From assembly GCF_932276165.1 (NCBI RefSeq), contig NC_063993.1, positions 878,001-942,000 on the forward strand: a stretch of DNA of 64,000 nucleotides. Direction: 5' to 3'. Position numbers and translations under genes: made by a program. The notes under the pieces are model-generated. The model made no database searches, was not told the DNA's origin, and saw nothing but the letters and a program-made list of their open reading frames with translations. The DNA comes from Plutella xylostella. Taxonomy: Eukaryota > Arthropoda > Insecta > Lepidoptera > Plutellidae. This document shows, in pieces, positions 1-8,044 of the stretch (position 1 is its first letter; every line of letters begins with the position of its first letter).

Positions 1-654
1 CATATTTGGGTAGTCTGTTTACGAGGGATGGGAAATGTGAGGGGGATATTGAAAGAAGAGTGAAAGCGGGAAATAAAGTGAATGGGGCCTTGCACTCTTT
101 CATGAGGAGTCAAAGCGTGTCTCAAAAGGCTCGTTTGGCTGTTCATGGGGGAGTGTTGGTCCCTACGCTAATGTATGGAAGTGAAAGCTGGGTCTGGCAG
201 AAGAAGAATGAAAGTAGGGTAAATGCTGTTGAGATGCGCTCTCTAAGAAGTATGTGTGGACTGAAACTGAATGATAGGATAAGGAATAGTATTATAAGAG
301 AGCGAGTTGGAGTAAAAGAAGACGTAGTGACCAAAATTGAAAAGGGAATGTTGAGATGGTTTGGTCACATTGAAAGGATGGATGAAAGAAGACTGACGAA
401 AGAAATTTATTGTGCGGAGATGAATGGTTGTGTCGGTAGAGGACGTCCTAGGCGAAAGTATGTCGACCAGATAGGCGACATACTCAAGAAGAGCCAAATT
501 AGGAGTTTCCGAAACCGACGTGCGTGTATGAAGAGACTAATGAATGTGGAGGAAGCGAAAGAAGTATGTCAGGATCGTGGCACGTGGAGATCCATAGTCT
601 CTGCCTACCCCTCTGGGAGACAGGCGTGAGTATATGTATGTATGTATGTATGTT
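1..654 (+). pseudogene. 3' end of an RTE-type non-LTR retrotransposon ORF
   Basis: The reading frame at 6-629 encodes the region after the reverse transcriptase of an RTE-like LINE. Visible are the YGSESW-type motif near residue 57, the MLRWFGHIERM motif near residues 114-124 and a basic GRGRPRRK stretch. Such C-terminal sequences are typical of RTE elements in insects. The 5' side is cut by the window edge, so the RT core is not visible. The ORF is followed by the end motif CTGCCTACCCC..GGCGTGAGT and a (TATG)n simple tail at about 631-654, as expected for RTE 3' ends. No target-site duplication can be checked because the left end is missing. Confidence 0.8.
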
Positions 655-2048
655 AAACATGGGAGTAGAAATACTTAATATTATATGTAAACTTTTTTCG
701 TTTTACGAGCAGAGTCACCCGGTTTCCTCTTACTACATCACATTTGCAACACCCTGTAGAGAAACACGCCCTCTATCGTGATGGAACAGATTCTTCGGCA
801 TCACTAAGTCAAAGCCAGGTGTGGCGAAGCTCATTATGAACCAGTATAAGGTGGTCTAGAGCACTTAGGCGCCTCGAGTGGCTCACGGGTGATCGTAATC
901 TGGCGCACATCGTGACGACATCAAAGGACTATTGCTTCTAGACATTTTCGCAGAGTCATCTCCGAGGAAAAATTCTCTAGATACATTTAGGTCTATTCGC
1001 ATCTTCATTAAACCTGTCTTTAATATGATTATGTGTAAATACATGCATAAGATAGATAGACAATTTCATCAAAAACAGAAGAAGCAGTAGGTATGATACT
1101 TGCTAAAGTTGGAGTTTATCTAGTAGAGAATATCCCTATAGCTTTGGCGACGTGATGAAGTAATTATTTAATTGCCATCACGGTGTAAAGTTTTGAGGTT
1201 CTGTTACTTCTTAATACCCCTGTAATCTAATGATAGAATAAATGTAGCAGCTTAGCTATAATATCTAAAACGTTAAACGTTCATAATAGCTGCAGGACCA
1301 CCCACGTAGTAAATTAGTTACCAGCATGCACCTATTTACACAGTCCAGGGGACTGGCCACAGAATAACACTTACTACATTATGCATACATATACATAGGT
1401 AGCTATTATATTATACGGTACAGTCACCGACATAATTTAGTAAATTATCTTTATATTCGTTCGTTATAAATAAATGATACGAAGAACACTAACCCATGTA
1501 AGATTGAACTCTCATACTATAAGTATGAGTCTAACAAGAGGCCAGCCATCGTGATACTCGAAGTTGGACTTTTTTTGATTGACAGTTCAAAAACCGAGTA
1601 GCACCATGACACTTGCAATCCTCTTGTAAACTATGATGTGTCTGATTCATATTTTTCAACAAATATAATTAAATCTAGATCAAACGTGTCATTTTATAGG
1701 CGACAGTATTCAGTAAGACAGACCGCAGCCTCCAAGTTTATGCGCAGACAGGCGTAGACTGAGTTAGACGCTAGTCTATTTAGTGCCTAGCCTGCCTAGT
1801 ACTTGAGATGGACCTAAGAGCTATCTTGCAATGTAATGTTATTATGTTAGGTATGTTCTATCTATTTCAGTGCTTACCCACCTACGTAGGAAAGCAATTG
1901 CACCGAGGTACACACGGCACCTCCAAATGGTTGGCAGGGCACACAAACGTAGTGTATGTGTGCACACTAACGTGGTCTATGTGTGCAATAAAGCAGAAAT
2001 CGGTAAATACACCAGTAACAAACCACACACACACACACAACAGCACAA
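655..2048. other. stretch without a supported gene
   Basis: No supported gene is seen. A weak fold-back lies at about 1540-1625: arms starting near GAGGCCAGCC are matched imperfectly by GCAATCCTC on the opposite side, with a T-rich centre. It could be a decayed MITE. The block at about 1905-1965 recurs inverted at about 7800-7875. Confidence 0.4.
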
Positions 2049-2278
2049 ACGAGTTTGCGCGTAGGCAACGCCGGCTTGGAAAGACTTGGAAATTGTGTCA
2101 ATGCGGATACTTTCTATTTCATTTTTCATATAAGCAAGGTCCTTTAAGAGCCTGTCCAGACGGAGCGTTTTGCGCGCGTAAGCTCTCGCGCGTTTCAATT
2201 TATGTTGCGTCCAGATGCTGCGTTTTACGCGCGTTGCTACGCGCGGTGTCTGGCGGACGGATTCAGCCAGTTTTAAAA

Positions 2279-4342
2279 ATGGAGCCTCTCACAGCGGTTG
2301 TGTTGTGGCTTGCGTACCGTCGATGGAAACGTCGTAAACGTAGAGAAAGTCGAAGATTTAACGTGCATCCAATTCTACGAGACAGAATGACGCAAAGTAT
2401 GTTTATAACATTATACCCAAAGCTGAGAGAACACAACGAAAAGTTTTTCAATTACTTCCGGATGTCAGTAACATCGTTCGATGATTTGCTAAAACTTATA
2501 CAAGATGATTTGACACCCAACAGAATCTATGTGCTAAAGGATACTGTTTCTGCCGAAGAAAAACTCGTGATTACTTTGAGGTAATAATATTTATTATTTT
2601 TATACTTTTTTCCCTTAATCAATTTAACAATCTCGGTATAGCTCCATCAATTCACTCTCTTGGGAATCTTGAGTAGACGCCGGTGATGGGTTATTGTAGT
2701 TAGACGCCGGTGATGGGTTATTGTAGTTAGACGCCGGTGATGGGTTAGATTGGGAATTGCGTTGTCCAGTGCAATAACGTGAAAACGAAGATGCTGAAGG
2801 GTCTGTTTCGTTATATCCTGTATCGTTAAAAAATCCTCTTTGTCCGCGGTGTGTCATTCCTGCTTGGTGATTATATTGTGGTGAAGGTGCAGGTGAAGGA
2901 ATATAATGTGAAGGTGAATGACATGGGGCTCGTTGAGCTTTTTGGAGCACATTCATTAAATCAATTTTAGCTTGAAGCCTCATTTCTTCAGGTACTTTAA
3001 TAAGCTCCTTATGCAGTGACAAACAAAATAGTTTATCATCATCAGACTCCGATGTTTGTGGCTGATTTCTAGGTGCTAAATTTTTGCTTATAATGGCAAG
3101 AAATTCCTCATCGGCTGCGTTCATTTTTTTTTTCTTTTTCGGCTGGCTAACTGGAGGTCTCATAACATCTTCCCCGTCGCCAGAAATGTCTTGTTCTTCA
3201 GGTGCAGCAGGCGAGGAAACGATGTTGCTATCAGTAGTTTTATTGCGTGTCGATCGTTCGAGGAACATCAAACGTTCAAAATATATATATTTATTTTTGC
3301 TGGCTTTTGATCCAGACGGTGTGGTTTTTATCCTTTTCATTTCTCTGACAAAGCCATCACGCAATCCTTTCCACTTCTTTTGCAATAACATTCCTGAAAT
3401 AATAAAAAAAATATTGAAACGACCTTACTAAATATTTATATTTAATAACATTTTTTTTTCAGATATTTGGCTACAGGATGTTATTTTGCGGACTTGCATT
3501 ATGCCTACAGATTGGGAAAGTCGACAATTATCGAAATAGTACAGAAAACTTGTTACGTCATATGGCTAAAACTGCAAAATATAGTGATGAGAGAACCTAC
3601 GAAAGCAGAATGGGAAGAGATTTCAAAACAATTCCAAAAGTATACACATTTTCCAAATTGTATCGGCGCCGTAGATGGCAAGCATTTCCGTATCATAAAG
3701 CCTGACCATTCTGGGTCTCTTTTCTATAACTATAAGAATTATTTTTCAACTGTTTTATTGGCTGTATGCGATGCAAATTATTGTTTTATTTCTGTAGATA
3801 TCGGCGCATATGGCAAAAGTAGTGACTCCACAATTTTCAAAGACTCCGTTTTGTATAAAAAACTTGTCGACAAAACTTTAGATATTCCAGACCCAAAGCC
3901 AATATCGCAAACAGATACAACTCCCTTGCCACACGTGATTGTAGGTGATGAGGCGTTTGGTCTATCTGAAAACGTAATGCGCCCTTATTGCGGTAAATCT
4001 CTAACAACCAAAAAAAGAATTTTCAACTATCGCCTATCCAGAGCCCGGCGTTACATTGAATGTTCCTTTGGTATTTTGGTAAATAAATGGAGAATATTTC
4101 ATAGACCATTAAATGTTGACATTGAGTTTGCAGAAAACATCATTAAAGCTTGTTGTGTCCTTCATAATTACGTAAGGTTAAGAGATGGTTATAGATATGA
4201 TGACACTCTGTACGAAACTTCCCTAAATAGTTTGAACTGTGAGGCAGTGAGGCCTAATGCGAGATCTAAGAATATAAGAGACAGATTCGCTGATTATTTT
4301 GTAAATGAAGGGAAAATCCCTTGGCAAGACAAGATGGTATAG
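2279..4342 (+). CDS. Harbinger DDE transposase (two exons)
   Basis: The exons are 2279-2580 and 3463-4342, joined across a GT-AG intron (donor GTAATA, acceptor after a T-run ending CAG), giving 393 residues. The join reads ITLRYLATG, the standard conserved block of Harbinger transposases. Exon 1 has a basic N-terminus (WKRRKRRESRRF). Exon 2 carries the catalytic triad of the DDE_Tnp_4 family: D in GAVDGKHF, D in VGDEAFGL and E in RRYIECSFG, followed by the ACCVLHNY motif. The ATG at 2279 is chosen because the longer upstream frame from 1808 runs outside the transposon. The protein would cut and paste the element in the nucleus. The intron contains exon 2 of the opposite-strand MADF gene. Confidence 0.93.
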
Positions 4343-4583
4343 TAGTTTGTAGTAGCCTACGTAGTTTAAGAAATAATCTTATTAAATAAAGTAATTGTCA
4401 CTTACCCAACGTTTTTTTCTTTTCGTCGGAATCACCAGCTTCGCAAAAAATTTCGACTATTTCTTCCCAATTCCTACGTTTAATGAGTCTATTTGCGTAA
4501 TCAGCAGATTCCATATCCCATATGGCTATTCTCTTTTCAACTTCTTCAATTAAAAGTTCGGTGTCGAAGTTATCGCGCTCCAT
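2624..4583 (-). CDS. Harbinger MADF-domain DNA-binding protein (two exons)
   Basis: The exons on the minus strand are 4583-4406 and 3393-2624, joined by a GT-AG intron (donor GTAAGT at 4405, acceptor TTATTTCAG at 3394), giving 315 residues. Residues 1-90 form a MADF domain: LIEEVEKRIAIWD, RNWEEIVEIFCE, and across the junction LGMLLQKKWKGLRDGF. MADF/Myb-like proteins act as the second gene of Harbinger elements, aiding nuclear import and end recognition (family knowledge). The C-terminus is low complexity with a 27-bp tandem repeat (2676-2750) encoding NNPSPASNY units. Its intron contains the whole second exon of the transposase on the other strand. The start is the first ATG (4583); an upstream GTG in the same frame is ignored. 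Confidence 0.88.
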
Positions 4584-5299
4584 TTCAAATCTAAATACGT
4601 CCACTCTCTATGGACACGCGCATACTACTGAACGCTCCAATGCCGCCAGAGTATCTCGACTCGCGCGGCGCTCGCGCGTAAAACGAGCGAGTCGAGAGTC
4701 GGGCGCATGACACGCGTTTTACGCGCGAGTTTTGAAACGCGCGAGAGCATCTGGACGGAGTGCTTGTAGCTCTAGTGCCTCGGGAACGCGCGAGTGTCTA
4801 CGCGCGTAAGCTTACGCGCGCAAAACGCTCCGTCTGGACAGGCTCTAAGAGTCGCGTCACATCTATGTGGTCGAAGGTGACAGGGGGCAGTTTATTTAAA
4901 TCTTGCGCCACAAAGATAGGTTGCTTCGACGGCTCGGTTTCCTTGAAGACTTTTAGGACATCCATGATATTTTTTTTGCTTTTATCCTCACCCTTCCTCT
5001 GGAGACACCTCCCACTTTCTGGTAGCGCATTAAATAGCTCCGACTTCCCGTTTTCGATGTCATTTTCACTGAAGTTCGTTGCACATATTTGAATAATACT
5101 AAGATTATCTAGCTTGTCAATTTTGTTCTGTACGAACGTTAAAAACTCATTAATAATTATAGTTTTTGCCATTTTGCGGGCTAAACTGCGCGCGTCGCAT
5201 AACGTTTAAAATAATTAATTAGTCGGTAGTCGCGGTACACGTCTTATCAGCGCGGCGGTCGCTGCGAGCTGATTCACGAGTTTGCGCGTAGGCAAACGC

Positions 5300-5753
5300 C
5301 CTTACACCAGCTGTGACATAAAAATATCAACCGGTCGAGTAAGTCAAATAGTTATAAAATTGACTTGAAGCAAAATTTCACAACTTGAAGCTATACTCTT
5401 CGTAGCTCATTGGTAGTATGTTAGACTTATGAAACATAGGTCGTGAGTTCGAGTCCACTGATGGGTATTTTTATTTTACTTTATTTAAATTTAGCGTTAA
5501 TTTAAACGCTGTTGAGTATAAAATAAATTTATTTGAAATTGACAAATGACTACAAGCTGCATAGCTGTCGACTATTTCTCTTCGCTAAAAATATATGATT
5601 CGTTCTTCATTTGAGAAGTAAAACCATTCTACCCTCATACAATATGAATAAACGAAATTAGTTTTTAGTTTTAGTGACAATTCACCTCTGCGTCTGCATA
5701 GTGATTCACTTTGTGATTTGTCAATTTATAATTAATTTATCTTCGCAGTCACT
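5300..5753 (+). other. tRNA-derived (SINE-like) segment near 5400-5470 in otherwise empty sequence
   Basis: At 5401-5466 the + strand has a box A-like TAGCTCATTGG and a box B-like GAGTTCGAGTCC at tRNA-like spacing, but no convincing cloverleaf. A similar segment lies inverted at 7605-7680. It is likely a tRNA-derived repeat or tRNA pseudogene. Nothing else is seen here. Confidence 0.35.
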
Positions 5754-6665
5754 ATGGAAAGTCATTTGACCATGTTCAAAAAGGCGGAGATAATTGTATT
5801 CTATGAACAAAATATTACAATTAGTGAAATCGCAAGACGTTTAACAGGGTGCTTTTCCACCAGAGATGTGCTATGCTACGATGCTATGGATGCGTTTGAT
5901 ATCCACCAATCATATTACACCAAGCACATAGCTTAGCACTGGTGGAAACGGATTCAACTAAGATATGTTTTTTGTATGGAATGATGCGTGCTATGGATGT
6001 GTGCTATGGATGCGTGCTATGGATATGTGCTATGGACCATCGCGAGTGGTGTAGCCGCCCCCGTCGTTTCCCCACTATCGATACATAGCATAGCTCGAGA
6101 TCGCGCATCTTCGTAGCGCATCTTCCTCGCACAGCTACCTAGCGTAGTATTGGTGGAAACGGTCACATATTTTCGTAGCGTAGATATCACATCTTCGCAG
6201 CATAGCTGCATAGCACATCTCTGGTGGAAAAGCACCCTAAGTAACATAGAATTGTAAATATTTTATTTGACTGTTAGAATATTTGTATTTGTATAAGCTA
6301 AGTATTTGTTTTTTTTGTTTGCAGAGGAGAACTGTTCAATTATGGGTTCACCGATACGCAGATTCGGGACAGTAGTCGTCTATACGGATGCATCACCACG
6401 CCATCGAGAAATCGTAGCTGCACATAGCGCTGATCCGTTCTGCAGCACCCGTTCTACGGCCACAACACATAATCTATCCCTACAAACCGTACGGGTTCAC
6501 TTGCGTGCTGCAGGGTTGCGGTGTCGGAGGCCGACGAAGAAAATTGCTCTAACCGATCAGCATCGTCCAAACAGAGTGCGTTTTGCGACTGACTATTTTA
6601 AACTTTGATTGGTGCAACAATGTGGTGATATTTAGTGATGAAAAGTCCTTTAAGTCAGACAAGGA
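5754..6665 (+). pseudogene. broken Tc1/mariner-type transposase
   Basis: An ATG at 5754 opens a helix-turn-helix start (MFKKAEIIVFYEQNITISEIARRLTG), interrupted by a MITE at 5846-6238. After an intron-like stretch and the acceptor TTTGCAG at about 6318-6324, the frame continues RRTVQLWVHRYADSGQ, the second half of the HTH, and then meets a stop. Later pieces are recognisable in shifted frames: LRAAGLRCRRPTKKIALTDQ and, near 6610-6660, a FSDEKSF catalytic-site motif. It is clearly Tc1-like and clearly dead, with frameshifts plus the insertion. Confidence 0.7.
5846..6238. mobile_element. MITE with long inverted repeats
   Basis: Ends AGGGTGCTTTTCCACCAGAG at 5846 and its reverse complement ending at 6238 form inverted repeats of about 30 bp. 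The interior repeats short units such as GCTATGGATGCGTGCTATGG. It sits within the Tc1-like pseudogene at 5754-6665. I could not find an exact target-site duplication. Confidence 0.75.
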
Positions 6666-7125
6666 TGGATGGTAAGATATTATGGCGAAAAAGTGGTGAA
6701 AATTATAGTTATTGGGGTTAGCTCAGTAATTTTTATTTTTCCATTTGTATAAGATTTTAGTTATTTTGTTAAATACTTATTATTATTTACAATTATGGGT
6801 AAGCCAATGTGTTAATGATGTTATTGTTACTGAGGTTGGAATAAGTTATCTTATTTCTAGCTAATTAACATGTTGATTCATATAACTAATGACTTGCCTA
6901 TTTACTTTAGTAAAACAGCCAGTCCATCCTTTTCTGATGTTTATTATGATTTAAAACTGCAAATTGAAAATTTTCCTTATTAATATAAACTACAACTATG
7001 TTTTAAAACGAAAAACAACAAAAACGTAACATCCTTAATGTTTATGTTACGGCAAGAATAAATTTGGTAATTTTAACACTTAATAACTTGTTTCATTTAC
7101 TTTCTGTGTTGCTTTTATTCGTATA
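6666..7125. other. AT-rich stretch without recognised features
   Basis: No ORF, repeat or RNA signal that I can support. Confidence 0.4.
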
Positions 7126-7512
7126 TCATCATCACGACCCATTACGTCCCCACTGCTGGGGCACGGGTCTCCTTCCAATGAAGGAAGGGTTTAGGCCTAG
7201 TCCACCACGCTGGCCAAGTGCGGGTTGGTGGACCCCAACACAAGCAAGCTTGTGCTGAGAGAGTTGTCGGGTAAGTGGGCAACCCGACTGTCAGATGTTT
7301 TCAAGCCGCCCGAAGGCCTCTGACTAGGCTTAACGACTGCTGCCGAAGCAGCAACCGGGACCCACGGCTTAACGTGCCGTCCGAAGCACGGAAGCGTCCA
7401 GAAAAGCACCACTTGAAATTGGTCACCCATCCAATGGCTGACCGTGTCAGTTGTTGCTTAACCTCAGCGATCAGTTACGATCACTGAGGCCCGCTCGACT
7501 ACGGACGCTTCG
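7126..7512. repeat. dispersed repeat (LINE/SINE 3' end type)
   Basis: A relatively GC-rich block opening CATCATCACGACCCATTACG, followed by CCCCACTGCTGGGGCACGGG and later AACGTGCCGTCCGAAGCACG. This kind of sequence recurs across lepidopteran genomes as a retroposon end. That is recalled familiarity and its class is uncertain. No coding potential is evident, and short frames on both strands are not gene-like. Confidence 0.55.
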
Positions 7513-7604
7513 TCGTTATTCGTATATACTACAATACTATTATTAGCCATATTAAAAAATAAACTAAATCTATAAAAAAAACCAAAAAAGGAATTTTGCA
7601 AGTT

Positions 7605-7682
7605 CACAGGGATTTGAACCACCATACCGATTATTGTAAGTCTTGTATCATACCAACTGAGCCATTCAATCTATTACAATGC
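7605..7682 (-). repeat. tRNA-like sequence (probable tRNA-derived repeat)
   Basis: On the minus strand, box A-like TGGCTCAGTTGG is followed at tRNA spacing by box B-like GGTTCAAATCCC. The acceptor and anticodon stems do not pair convincingly, so it is more likely a tRNA-derived repeat or pseudogene than a working tRNA. Confidence 0.4.
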
Positions 7683-8044
7683 ATTGCAAAATTTTGCTTC
7701 ATATCATAAAAACAATGACTCATTGCCACTGGCACAACTACATGCTTACAATATCCGTGTGTGGGTTGCCCAGAACTAAATAATTACCTCGACGTCGCTG
7801 ACACACACATACACTACCTACGTTAGTGTGCCCTGCCAACCATTTAACGTTGCCGTGTGTATATAAGATAGTGACAATCCGTAAATTGTAGTGCTTAGTA
7901 AAAGTATTCATTATAGATACATAGTTACATACCTACGTCGTACTTAATACTCGCAAGACTTTTCTATATACTCAACTGGCGACTTGCCAAAACCAACTCT
8001 TTGATATTATTGTAATTGAGTACATGAAGTACCTACTATCAGTA

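Larger units (their letters stand above)
2148..4845 (+). mobile_element. complete PIF/Harbinger DNA transposon (2698 bp)
   Basis: Terminal inverted repeats begin GAGCCTGTCCAGACGGAGCG at 2148 and end with the exact reverse complement at 4845. They stay matched for about 38 bp. The element is flanked by TAA on both sides (2145-2147 and 4846-4848), the 3-bp target duplication typical of PIF/Harbinger. Subterminal regions are full of CGCGCGTAA-like repeats, probably transposase or Myb-like binding sites (inference). It carries the usual two genes, a DDE transposase on + and a MADF-domain protein on -, both with open frames after one intron each. Matching ends and intact frames suggest a recent insertion. 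Confidence 0.93.
2049..5299 (-). pseudogene. ORF1-like retroelement fragment split by a Harbinger transposon
   Basis: On the minus strand an ORF starts at 5172 and reads about 108 residues to ...DHIDVTRLL, where the Harbinger element begins at 4845. Past the transposon, the minus strand from 2147 leftward continues in frame (LKDLAYMKNEIESIRIDTIS, then KSFQAGVAYAQTR). The original protein of about 145 residues was therefore interrupted by the TAA/TTA target site. The segment is bracketed by a near-perfect direct repeat of about 23-24 bp (CGAGTTTGCGCGTAGGCAA core) at 2050-2072 and 5276-5299, like a target-site duplication. The LNKLPPVTFDHIDVT stretch resembles a protein found with metazoan retroelements, a resemblance recalled and not searched. 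It looks like a 5' fragment (5' UTR plus N-terminus) without any RT. Confidence 0.6.

Noticed and set aside
1808..2278. Long upstream extension of the transposase frame
   Set aside because: It runs outside the transposon's terminal repeat (2148) and through CA-repeat sequence; the ATG at 2279 fits the family.
4522..4710. Plus-strand frame near the Harbinger 3' end
   Set aside because: Antisense to MADF exon 1 and made largely of the CGCGCG subterminal repeats.
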